From Defluviitalea phaphyphila (GTDB lineage: Bacteria > Bacillota > Clostridia > Lachnospirales > Defluviitaleaceae): DNA of 37,700 nt. Position 1 is the first letter of the stretch. The number at the start of each line of letters is the position of its first letter. Under the pieces are notes generated by a model. That model saw nothing but the letters and a program-made list of their open reading frames with translations, was not told where the DNA came from and ran no database searches. This document shows positions 24,489 through 31,694 of the stretch, piece after piece. The stretch lies in the NCBI RefSeq assembly GCF_001466305.1, contig NZ_JWID01000011.1, positions 57,784 to 95,483 of the forward strand. The letters are read 5' to 3'. The position numbers and the translations under genes are program-made.

Positions 24489-25890
24489 ATCACTTTTTGG
24501 AAAACTTTTTACTGTATATATGGGAATTATATTAGGAAGTTTTATTTTATTAGCTGCAATTTTATCACAAGCTTTTGAGTCTTACTTCATACACCAGAAA
24601 AAAGAAATTATGTTAGAACAAGGAGAAAAAATTACAAAAGAATATGCTAAAGCATATTATACAGGAATAATGGATTTAGATCAGCTAAAATTTGAAATGC
24701 AAGTATTAGATAAATATCTTAATTCTATGATTTGGATTGTAGATCATAATGGAAGAATTTATGTAGTATCTAGAAATGAAAACCAATCTTGGCTAGGACA
24801 AAAATTAACTTATGAACAGATAAATGATGTATTTGAAGGAAAGATAGTAACTATACAAGGGAAATTTGGAGGATATTTCAAAGAACCGGTTTTAACCATA
24901 GGATATCCTATACAAATAAATGGGAAAACTTATGGAGCTCTTTTTATGCATACTCCAATTCCAGAAATACAAAAAACAGTAGGTGAGTTGTATAAAATAA
25001 CTTTAATATGTTTGGGATTATCTATTATACTTGCATTTTTCTTTATTTATTTTTTATCAAAACAGATTACTAAACCTATGAAAGAAATGAATGAAGTTGC
25101 GAAAGTTATAGCAGGGGGAGATTTTCAAAGAAGATTAGAAGTAGTAGGTAAAGACGAAGTAGCAGAACTTGCAAATAGTTTTAATTATATGGCAGAAGAA
25201 CTTAATAAGTTAGAAGAACTGCGAAAGGGATTTATAGCTAATATATCTCATGATTTAAGGTCGCCATTAACCTCTATAAAAGGATTCGTTCAAGCAATAC
25301 TAGATGGAACCATTCCGAAAGAAAAGCAGGAAAAATATCTTAAAATCGTATTAGATGAAACAAGAAGGCTTACTAAAATGACTAATGATATAATGGATTT
25401 GACTAAAATGGAAAGTGGACAAATGGAGATTAAAAAAGATAAATTTGAAATTAATAATCTTATTAGAACAGTAATAGAACAATTTGAACAAAGAATATTA
25501 CAAAAAAAGATAACTTTAAAGTTAATTTTAGCTCAAAAAGAGACTATAGTTTTTGCTGATAGAGAACAAATTCAAAGAGTTATATATAATCTTTTAGATA
25601 ATGCAGTAAAATTTGTGCCAGAAGAAGGGAAAATATGGATAGAAACTACCCTTGCTTCTAATAAAATTTTCGTATCTATAAAAAATACAGGAGAAAATAT
25701 TCCTAAAGAAGATATAGCCTATATATGGGATAGATTTCACAAAGGAGATAAATCAAGAGGAAAAGATAAAACAGGAATGGGATTAGGACTTTCTATTGTA
25801 AAACAGATTTTAAAAAATCATGGAGAAATAATAAAAGTAGAAAATGACAAAGATGGAGTAATATTTACATTTAGTATTTCTATTTTATAA
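24475..25890 (+). CDS. Membrane sensor histidine kinase with HAMP domain
   Basis: A 471-residue sensor kinase. Two membrane helices (about 10-32 and 174-194) enclose an extracytoplasmic sensor of about 140 residues with a PAS-like look (MIWIVDHNGRIYVVSRN). A HAMP domain follows (about 195-250), then the phosphoacceptor His259 in ISHDLRSPLTSIKG. The ATPase has NLLDNAVKF (N box), and the G2 box GMGLGLSIVKQIL. It starts at TTG inside the last codons of the response-regulator gene, so the pair is coupled. The stimulus is unknown; misfolded exported protein or membrane damage would fit its neighbours. Confidence 0.93.
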   Translation: MKIFKSLFGKLFTVYMGIILGSFILLAAILSQAFESYFIHQKKEIMLEQGEKITKEYAKAYYTGIMDLDQLKFEMQVLDKYLNSMIWIVDHNGRIYVVSRNENQSWLGQKLTYEQINDVFEGKIVTIQGKFGGYFKEPVLTIGYPIQINGKTYGALFMHTPIPEIQKTVGELYKITLICLGLSIILAFFFIYFLSKQITKPMKEMNEVAKVIAGGDFQRRLEVVGKDEVAELANSFNYMAEELNKLEELRKGFIANISHDLRSPLTSIKGFVQAILDGTIPKEKQEKYLKIVLDETRRLTKMTNDIMDLTKMESGQMEIKKDKFEINNLIRTVIEQFEQRILQKKITLKLILAQKETIVFADREQIQRVIYNLLDNAVKFVPEEGKIWIETTLASNKIFVSIKNTGENIPKEDIAYIWDRFHKGDKSRGKDKTGMGLGLSIVKQILKNHGEIIKVENDKDGVIFTFSISIL

Positions 25891-25977
25891 ATATAATGAA
25901 TATTTACAAAAAGTTCATATTTTATTAAAAACTTATATATATAATAACCTTAAAAATAATGTTAAGGAGGTTTTTAT

Positions 25978-27555
25978 ATGGACGAATTTCGTGATATTAA
26001 TGAAAAAGAAGATGTAAAAGAAGAAATAAAAATAGAAGAAATGGGACCCAAAGATGAAAATGAAACAAAATTTATAAAAGAAGAAATAAAAATAGAAGAA
26101 ATGGGTCCAAAAGATGAAAATGAAACAGAATTTATAAAAGAAGAAATAAAAGTAGAAGAAGTAGAAATAAAAGATGAAAATAAAGAATTTATAAAAGAAG
26201 AACCAAAAACAGAAGAAATTAAAAATGAAAATATTATAGAAGAAGTTGTGGAAGAAAAAAATAATTATTATACTCAAATAATTAAACCACAAAAAAATAA
26301 AAAAAGAAGATTTAAAAAATTAACAGCTTTAATGACGGCTTTAGGAATAATTTTAGGTGGGCTTTCAGTCGGCTTAGGAATTGGTTTGGCAGGTCCTGTT
26401 AATGAATTATTTTTACAACCTGCTTTAAAATCTGCTAGTAATAAATTTTTTAATAATGAAGTATCAGAAGAAAATATAGAAGAAGAAAAAGAATTTTCTT
26501 TTGAAGATATTGAAAATAACAATAATAATGTAGAAGAAGTAGTAAAAAAAGAACAATTACATACTTCTTCAACAAATTCAACAAGTCAGATTACAATACC
26601 AATGATTAATAAAACAATAGGTCCATCAGTAGTATCTATAAAAAATATATATACAGTAAATGATTTTTGGTATGGACAATCTCAACAAGAAGGAACAGGG
26701 TCTGGAATTATATTTCATGTAACTTCAGAGGATGTAAAAATTGTAACAAATTATCATGTAGTAGAAAATTCTCAAAGTCTTGTAGTTACTTTTTTAGGTG
26801 AGTATTCAGTACCAGCAAGTATTGTAGGAGTAGATTCACAAACAGATTTAGCAGTTATAAAAGTAGATCAAAGCGATATTCCTAATGAAATAAAAGGAAA
26901 AATAGTAGCAGCTCCTTTTGGAGATTCTGATGAGATTGAAGTAGGAGAATTAGCAGTAGCTATTGGTAATCCTTTAGGAGAAGCTTATAGTAATACAGTA
27001 ACAGCAGGGATAATAAGTGCTGTAAATCGAACCATTCAACTTACCGATAAAGAAATGACATTAATTCAAACGGATGCAGCTATAAATCCTGGAAATAGTG
27101 GAGGGGCTTTAGTAGGAAGTAAAGGAACAGTTATAGGAATTAATACTATCAAATTAGTTGATACTAGTGTTGAAGGTATGGGATTTGCAATACCTATTAA
27201 TGTTGCAAAGCCAATTATAGAAGAACTTGTAAATAAAGGTTCAGTATCTCGTCCTTATCTTGGAATAGTAGGACAAGATATTAGTGAAAATATAGCAGAA
27301 TTATATGAAGTTCCTGTAGGTGTTTTAGTTAGAGAAGTTCAGCCAGGAAGTGCTGCTTATATAGGAGGATTAAAAGCAGGAGATATTATCATTGAATTTG
27401 ATGGAGAAAAAATTACTTCTATGGAACAGTTAGCTGAAATTATATCAAACCATGAAGTAGGAGATAAAGTTACAGTAAAATTTGTTAGAGATGGAGCTTG
27501 GAAAAAGACTATTACAGTTATACTTCAAGATAAAAGTGAATTAACTCAATGGTAA
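25978..27555 (+). CDS. htrA: HtrA/DegP-type serine protease with repeat-bearing cytoplasmic tail
   Basis: A 525-residue membrane-anchored quality-control protease. An acidic N-terminal tail (1-90) made of three to four 20-residue repeats faces the cytoplasm. A basic stop (KNKKRRFKK) and one membrane helix (about 116-140) follow, then a linker. The trypsin-like domain has H260 (NYHVVEN), D290 (SQTDLAVI) and S374 (NPGNSGGAL). One PDZ domain (about 420-520, RPYLGIVGQDI... GLKAGDIIIEFDG) ends the protein. AAGGAGG precedes the ATG, and a TATAAT at 25940-25945 may be its -10. It lies just behind the kinase gene. The long charged tail is unusual for the family. Confidence 0.93.
   Translation: MDEFRDINEKEDVKEEIKIEEMGPKDENETKFIKEEIKIEEMGPKDENETEFIKEEIKVEEVEIKDENKEFIKEEPKTEEIKNENIIEEVVEEKNNYYTQIIKPQKNKKRRFKKLTALMTALGIILGGLSVGLGIGLAGPVNELFLQPALKSASNKFFNNEVSEENIEEEKEFSFEDIENNNNNVEEVVKKEQLHTSSTNSTSQITIPMINKTIGPSVVSIKNIYTVNDFWYGQSQQEGTGSGIIFHVTSEDVKIVTNYHVVENSQSLVVTFLGEYSVPASIVGVDSQTDLAVIKVDQSDIPNEIKGKIVAAPFGDSDEIEVGELAVAIGNPLGEAYSNTVTAGIISAVNRTIQLTDKEMTLIQTDAAINPGNSGGALVGSKGTVIGINTIKLVDTSVEGMGFAIPINVAKPIIEELVNKGSVSRPYLGIVGQDISENIAELYEVPVGVLVREVQPGSAAYIGGLKAGDIIIEFDGEKITSMEQLAEIISNHEVGDKVTVKFVRDGAWKKTITVILQDKSELTQW
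26017..26193 (+). repeat. 60-bp in-frame tandem repeat in htrA
   Basis: Copies begin at 26017, 26077 and 26137, each encoding KEEIK-(I/V)-EE and a KDEN block. The first two are nearly identical at base level, the third is diverged and three bases shorter, and a fourth is vestigial. The unit is 20 codons, so copy-number change keeps the frame. Confidence 0.9.
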
Positions 27556-27562
27556 ATTTTTA

Positions 27563-27586
27563 GGGCGAAATATTCGCCCATTTTTA
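27563..27586 (+). terminator. Terminator after htrA
   Basis: GGGCGAA (27563-27569) pairs with TTCGCCC (27573-27579), followed by ATTTTTA. Confidence 0.8.
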
Positions 27587-27666
27587 TTGCATTTTTCTAA
27601 TTTTAATGTTTTTTTAATGAAATGTAGCATTTAACTCTAATTTTATGTATAATTTAAACATAGAAG

Positions 27667-27686
27667 CTTCGAATTATTATTCGAAG
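27667..27686 (+). promoter_or_regulatory. Inverted repeat in the yhaM leader
   Basis: CTTCGAAT (27667-27674) pairs with ATTCGAAG (27679-27686) around a four-base loop, ending 22 bases before the ATG. It lies downstream of a TATAAT-like -10 (27648-27653), so it would be in the leader RNA. Function unknown. Confidence 0.4.
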
Positions 27687-27707
27687 AAATTTGAATGGAG
27701 GATTTAA

Positions 27708-28649
27708 ATGCGCTATTTGAAAGACATTAGAGATGGAGAACAAATAATAGGACATTATCTTTGTAAACAAAAACAAACATTAAAATCAAGGGCAGGGAAA
27801 CCCTATATATCCTTAAAATTACAAGACAAAACGGGATTGGTTGATGGTAAGATTTGGGATATTCATAATGAAATAGACGAATTTGATGAAAATTGTTTTG
27901 TTAAAATTGATGGTGTTGTAAGTGTATTTCAAGGAGAATATCAAATAAGTATTAGACGATTAAGAATGAGTATGGAGGGAGAATATGATCCCATGGATTA
28001 TATTCCCTGTACTGAAAAAGATATAAATGGAATGATTGAAAAAATTAAAGAATATATAAATAAAGTAGAAAATGTATATATAAAAAAATTACTTCAATCC
28101 TTTTTTGTTTCGGACGAAGAATTTTTAAAAAAATTTACTTCTCATTCTGCAGCAAGAAGTGTTCATCACAGTTATATGGGAGGTTTATTAGAACATACCT
28201 TATCTGTTGTAGAATATGCAGAATTTCTAGCGAATCATTATACAGGGGTAAATCGTGATATTGTCATTGCAGGGGCAATGCTTCATGATATAGGAAAAAT
28301 AGAAGAATTATCAGAATTTCCTTTAAATGATTATACAGATTTTGGTCAACTACTAGGTCATATTATGATAGGTGTAGAAATGGTAACACAAAAAATAAAT
28401 ATTATAAAAGACTTTCCAGATTCTCTAGCGGCTTTAATAAAGCACTGTATTTTATCTCATCATGGAGAATTTGAATATGGTTCACCTAAAAGACCTAAAA
28501 CTATTGAAGCTATGATTATTCACTGTGCAGATAATACTGATGCAAAAATTAAATTATTCGAAGAAGCTATAAAAGTAGAACACCCTAAAGGAAATTGGGT
28601 TGGATATAATAGAATGTTAGGAAGAAATATAAGAAGAAGTGATTTTTAG
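27708..28649 (+). CDS. yhaM: 3'-5' exoribonuclease YhaM (OB-fold plus HD domain)
   Basis: A 313-residue nuclease that trims RNA, and in some species DNA, from the 3' end. The N-terminal OB-fold (about 1-90, DKTGLVDGKIWD) binds nucleic acid. The HD phosphohydrolase domain carries the metal ligands in VHHSYMGGLLEHT (about 152-164), MLHDIGK (H193, D194) and SHHGEFEYGSPKRPKT. Length and layout match Bacillus YhaM/Staphylococcus Cbf1. The ATG has GGAGG upstream. The stop is immediately followed by the first of the two Cas4-like half-genes, suggesting co-transcription of three nucleases or nuclease parts. Confidence 0.94.
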   Translation: MRYLKDIRDGEQIIGHYLCKQKQTLKSRAGKPYISLKLQDKTGLVDGKIWDIHNEIDEFDENCFVKIDGVVSVFQGEYQISIRRLRMSMEGEYDPMDYIPCTEKDINGMIEKIKEYINKVENVYIKKLLQSFFVSDEEFLKKFTSHSAARSVHHSYMGGLLEHTLSVVEYAEFLANHYTGVNRDIVIAGAMLHDIGKIEELSEFPLNDYTDFGQLLGHIMIGVEMVTQKINIIKDFPDSLAALIKHCILSHHGEFEYGSPKRPKTIEAMIIHCADNTDAKIKLFEEAIKVEHPKGNWVGYNRMLGRNIRRSDF

Positions 28650-28952
28650 GTGAAAATGCATAATGACAGTAAAACGATATCAGCAGGTGAAATAAATAAA
28701 TTTATTTATTGTCCATATCAATGGTATTACACAAGATTATATGGTAGTGATAAATTAAGAGAACTAGTAAAAGAAAGAAATAAAAATTATGGTTATGAGA
28801 ACATAACACAAAATAATTTTGATAGAGGAAATAGATTTCATGCACAATATCATAGATATTATAAAATAAAAAATAGAATAAAGTTTATTTTTTTAATAAT
28901 CTGTGCTATAGCTATAGCCGCTATTATTATTTGGGTGATGCAATATGAGTGA
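28650..28952 (+). CDS. Cas4-like nuclease, N-terminal half with C-terminal membrane helix
   Basis: A protein of 98-100 residues that begins at the yhaM stop (GTG at 28650, or ATG at 28656; the site AGGTG fits neither ideally). Its N-terminus has the Cas4/RecB-type opening EINKFIYCPYQWYYTRLYG with the first cluster cysteine. Later comes FDRGNRFHAQYH, matching the G-x3-H motif of Cas4 nucleases. It then ends in one membrane helix (about 78-98). The catalytic PD and ExK motifs are missing here but present in the next gene, which overlaps by eight bases. I read the two as halves of one membrane-attached nuclease. Homologue support has not been checked. Confidence 0.7.
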   Translation: MKMHNDSKTISAGEINKFIYCPYQWYYTRLYGSDKLRELVKERNKNYGYENITQNNFDRGNRFHAQYHRYYKIKNRIKFIFLIICAIAIAAIIIWVMQYE

Positions 28953-29508
28953 TTTATATATTATATGGGGAATATTGATTTTTCCCCTCTTTTTTATGAT
29001 ATTTAAAAAAAAGGATATTAAAATAAAAAAACCTAAATTAGGAGTTTTTGGAGCAGATATAATTTATACAGATCAAAAAGAAAAAAATAAATCTCCTTAC
29101 GTAGAATATGGTAAAATATTATATTCTAAAAAATATGATATAAAAGGGAAACCAGATTATATATTTAAAAAAAGATGGACAGGAGATTTAATTCCTGTTG
29201 AACTTAAAAGTGGAACAATAAAAAAAGATAATATAAAGCCTTATGAAGGAGATATGATGCAATTAGCAGCATATTTTTTAATTATTGAAGATGTATATCA
29301 TAAAAGACCTAAAGAGGGAAGATTAATATATAGTAATTATATGTTTATTATAAGGAATACATGGAAACTAAGACGAAAAACAAAACATATTCTAGCAGAT
29401 ATGAGAAATATGTTAGAAACGGGAGAACAAAGTGTCAATCCAAATTTCATAAAATGCCGATATTGTATATGTAGAGAAACAGTATGCGAATATTATAAGG
29501 AGGATTGA
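28945..29508 (+). CDS. Cas4-like PD-(D/E)XK nuclease, C-terminal half with N-terminal membrane helix
   Basis: A 187-residue protein. One membrane helix (about 3-20) opens it. Then follow the nuclease motifs in order: GKPDYIF (motif II aspartate), VELKSG (ExK), MMQLAAYFLI (QxxxY helix), and a C-terminal KCRYCICRETVCEYY giving three or four cysteines for an iron-sulfur cluster. This is the rest of a Cas4/Dna2-type exonuclease whose first cysteine and histidine sit in the preceding gene. The ATG overlaps the preceding stop region by eight bases (offset reading frame). There is no CRISPR array or other cas gene in the window, so the role is probably repair-related. Confidence 0.75.
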   Translation: MSDLYIIWGILIFPLFFMIFKKKDIKIKKPKLGVFGADIIYTDQKEKNKSPYVEYGKILYSKKYDIKGKPDYIFKKRWTGDLIPVELKSGTIKKDNIKPYEGDMMQLAAYFLIIEDVYHKRPKEGRLIYSNYMFIIRNTWKLRRKTKHILADMRNMLETGEQSVNPNFIKCRYCICRETVCEYYKED

Positions 29509-29509
29509 C

Positions 29510-29680
29510 ATGAATAAAAATAAATCAAATAAAAATAATAAAAATTTACAAAATAAAAACAAAAAGATATTAGATATTAGTAATGTAAAAAATCCTATAG
29601 AAGAAGCACTTAAAAATAGTAGTGATGAAGTATTAGCAAAAGCTATACAGGATTTGCTAAAAAAAGATATGCTTAATTAA
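29510..29680 (+). CDS. 56-residue basic, asparagine/lysine-rich protein, unknown
   Basis: A short gene with AAGGAGG six bases before its ATG, starting one base after the Cas4-like half-gene. The first 20 residues are almost all Asn and Lys, probably disordered and nucleic-acid-binding. The rest (NPIEEALKNSSDEVLAKAIQDLLKKD) is one or two amphipathic helices. It ends 17 bases before the RlmD-type start. I do not recognise it; its position suggests a partner of the Cas4-like pair or of the methylase. Confidence 0.6.
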   Translation: MNKNKSNKNNKNLQNKNKKILDISNVKNPIEEALKNSSDEVLAKAIQDLLKKDMLN

Positions 29681-29697
29681 GAAAGTTGGAGGAAAAT

Positions 29698-31071
29698 ATG
29701 GATACATTACCAATTAAAAAAAATATGCACTTTGAAATGACAATAGATGACATAGGTGTAAAAGGAGAAGGGATAGGGAAAATAGATAATTTTACAGTAT
29801 TTGTAGAAGGAGCTCTACCAAAAGATAAAATAGAAGTTAGAATAATAAAGGTTAAAAAAAATTATGGTTTTGGAAAATTAATTAGAATTATAGAAGCTTC
29901 TCCTATGAGAATTACTCCTAAATGTCCTTATGCTAAAAGATGTGGTGGATGTCAAATACAGCATTTAGATTATAAAGCACAATTAGAGTTTAAAACTAAA
30001 AAAGTAAAAGATAATATAGAACGAATAGGAAAATTAAATGATGTAATAGTATATCCTACTTTAGGAATGAAAGAACCTTTTTATTATAGAAATAAGGCAC
30101 AATTCCCAGTAGGAATTAAAGATGGAAAAGTTCAAATAGGATTTTATGCTCCTAGAAGCCATGATATTATAGATATTTCAAAATGCTATATACAAGACCC
30201 TATAAATAATAAAATAATAAATATAATTAGAAATTATATTGAAAAGTATAAAATTCCAGTTTATGATGAAAAAAAACATAAAGGACTTATTAGACATATA
30301 TTAACTAGAGTAGGATTTACAACAAAAGAAATCATGGTTTGTATTGTTATTAATGGAGAAAACCTTCCTCATAAAGATAAATTAATATCAAAACTTATAA
30401 AAATTTCTGGAATGACTAGTATTGTGTTAAATCACAATACTAAAAAAACCAATGTAATTTTAGGAGAGAAAATAACCACCCTATGGGGAAAAAATTATAT
30501 AACTGACTATATAGGAGAAATAAAATTTGAAATTTCTCCATTATCTTTTTTTCAAGTAAATCCTATACAAACAAAAGTTTTATATGAAAAAGCTTTAGAA
30601 TACGCAAGATTAATAGGGGAAGAAATAGTATGGGATGCCTACTGTGGCATAGGAACTATCTCACTTTTTCTTGCAAAGAAAGCAAAAAAAGTTTATGGAG
30701 TTGAAATAGTAAACGAAGCCATAGAAGACGCAAGGAAAAACGCAAAAATAAATAATATAGATAACGTAGAATTTTTTGTAGGCAAATCAGAAGAAATAAT
30801 TCCAGAAATGTACGAAAAACAGGGAATAAAAGCAGATGTAATAGTAGTAGATCCCCCACGAAAAGGCTGCGATGAAATTTTGCTTAATACCATGGCAAAA
30901 ATGGAACCAAGAAGAATAGTTTATGTATCCTGTGACCCAGGAACCCTAGCAAGAGATTTAAAAATATTAAATGAAAAAGGATATAAAGTAGAAAAAGTCC
31001 AGCCTGTGGATATGTTCCCAAATACGACGCATGTGGAGTGCGTCACATTGATGTCAAAGGTTGAGAAATAA
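29698..31071 (+). CDS. rlmD: 23S rRNA (uracil-5-)-methyltransferase, RlmD/RlmCD family
   Basis: A 457-residue RNA m5U methylase. An N-terminal TRAM domain (about 1-65, GVKGEGIGKIDNF and FVEGALPKDKIE) is followed by the iron-sulfur cysteines at about 76, 82 and 85 (CPYAKRCGGC), with a fourth in SKCYIQDP. The Rossmann methylase domain has DAYCGIGTISLFLA, VVDPPRKGCDE and the catalytic cysteine in VYVSCDPGTLARDL. In low-GC Gram-positives such enzymes modify U747 and/or U1939. The ATG at 29698 follows TTGGAGGAAA; an in-frame TTG at 29686 overlaps that site. It is the last chromosomal gene before the restriction-modification island. Confidence 0.92.
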   Translation: MDTLPIKKNMHFEMTIDDIGVKGEGIGKIDNFTVFVEGALPKDKIEVRIIKVKKNYGFGKLIRIIEASPMRITPKCPYAKRCGGCQIQHLDYKAQLEFKTKKVKDNIERIGKLNDVIVYPTLGMKEPFYYRNKAQFPVGIKDGKVQIGFYAPRSHDIIDISKCYIQDPINNKIINIIRNYIEKYKIPVYDEKKHKGLIRHILTRVGFTTKEIMVCIVINGENLPHKDKLISKLIKISGMTSIVLNHNTKKTNVILGEKITTLWGKNYITDYIGEIKFEISPLSFFQVNPIQTKVLYEKALEYARLIGEEIVWDAYCGIGTISLFLAKKAKKVYGVEIVNEAIEDARKNAKINNIDNVEFFVGKSEEIIPEMYEKQGIKADVIVVDPPRKGCDEILLNTMAKMEPRRIVYVSCDPGTLARDLKILNEKGYKVEKVQPVDMFPNTTHVECVTLMSKVEK

Positions 31072-31089
31072 AAAAACTGAAAAGCTTGT

Positions 31090-31170
31090 AAATAAAGGGT
31101 TTCCAGACATTTAGCTTTTCACCAGGCCTCTTTGCTGGATGTGGCAATGTTAGGAAACCCTTATTTTTAT
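31090..31170 (+). terminator. Large compound hairpin after rlmD, at the island's left boundary
   Basis: AAGGGTTTCC (31095-31104) pairs perfectly with GGAAACCCTT (31153-31162), followed by ATTTTTATT. Inside the 48-base loop GACATT/AATGTT and CCAG/CTGG pair as further stems. It should terminate the rlmD transcript, but the loop is much larger and richer in GC than any other terminator here. Read-through or a folded insertion scar is possible. Confidence 0.55.
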
Positions 31171-31365
31171 TGTTTGTGGGAATATATCAAAATTAATAGT
31201 TGAGTTACCAGATTAGATAACCGCCATATTTGAGGGGGTTGAGAAAATAGGATAGATTTTAAGCAGCTAAACACAATTATCAGTTTATATGTATCTATGT
31301 GAATCACAGACCATTATAATAAAATTTGATTTCTCATACATTTTTACGAGAAATCGAAATATTAA
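31171..31365. other. Non-coding left flank of the restriction-modification island
   Basis: No credible gene is seen here. The sequence is less AT-rich than the chromosomal spacers to its left. It contains the inverted repeat GATTTCTC...GAGAAATC (31328-31335 and 31348-31355, 12-base spacer), just upstream of the island promoter. That repeat may be an operator for the small HTH protein. Confidence 0.5.
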
Positions 31366-31394
31366 TTGAAAAGTCAAATAAATAGTGTTATAAT
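31328..31394 (+). promoter_or_regulatory. Promoter and candidate operator of the restriction-modification operon
   Basis: TTGAAA (31366-31371) and TATAAT (31389-31394) are separated by 17 bases, about 47 bases before the first ATG. The 8-bp inverted repeat GATTTCTC/GAGAAATC lies just upstream of the -35. In restriction systems a controller protein often binds such a site; the first gene here is a small HTH protein. Confidence 0.65.
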
Positions 31395-31440
31395 AATTTT
31401 CAGTGTGATTTTATTATCCAAGTAAATGTGAGGTGCAAAA

Positions 31441-31653
31441 ATGGGAGTCAATTATAAGAAGTTTTGGAAAAGACTAATAGATGATGATTTGGAAATATCC
31501 GATTTGCATCTTGCCACTGGTATTGCTCCAAGTACATTTTCAAAGATGCGTAAAAATGAGTACGTTTCTTTGGATGTATTGGTGCGTATTTGCAAAGCAT
31601 TAAATTGCCAACTAAGCGAGATAGTCGAGGTTGAACTTGACGATCGGTCATAA
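31441..31653 (+). CDS. Small Xre/Cro-type HTH regulator of the restriction-modification operon
   Basis: A 70-residue protein that is nearly all one helix-turn-helix domain (KKFWKRLIDDDLEISDLHLA, then GIAPSTFSKMRKNEYVSLDV, then LVRICKALNCQLSEIVE). It is the size of restriction-modification controller proteins and of the short HTH_26 type regulators. As first gene behind the island promoter it probably sets the timing of methylase and nuclease expression. GTGAGGTG precedes the ATG. The methylase gene follows after 41 bases. A controller role is inferred from position. Confidence 0.85.
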   Translation: MGVNYKKFWKRLIDDDLEISDLHLATGIAPSTFSKMRKNEYVSLDVLVRICKALNCQLSEIVEVELDDRS

Positions 31654-31694
31654 GTTGAGCTGAACAAACAAATAGTGAAAAGAGGTAATGATTT

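Noticed and set aside
26017-26193. Regularly spaced repeats considered as a CRISPR array
   Set aside because: The 60-bp unit has no unique spacers, is in frame within htrA, and encodes a repeated peptide. No cas1, cas2 or effector gene is present.
25933-26292. A 119-residue Phe/Tyr-rich open frame on the minus strand opposite the htrA repeats
   Set aside because: It is the antisense of the AAA/GAA-rich repeat codons. It has no ribosome-binding site, and the plus-strand htrA frame is clearly the real gene.
28650-29508. Cas4-like genes considered as part of a CRISPR-Cas system
   Set aside because: No repeat array and no other cas gene is found in the window. Stand-alone Cas4-like nucleases are common outside CRISPR loci.
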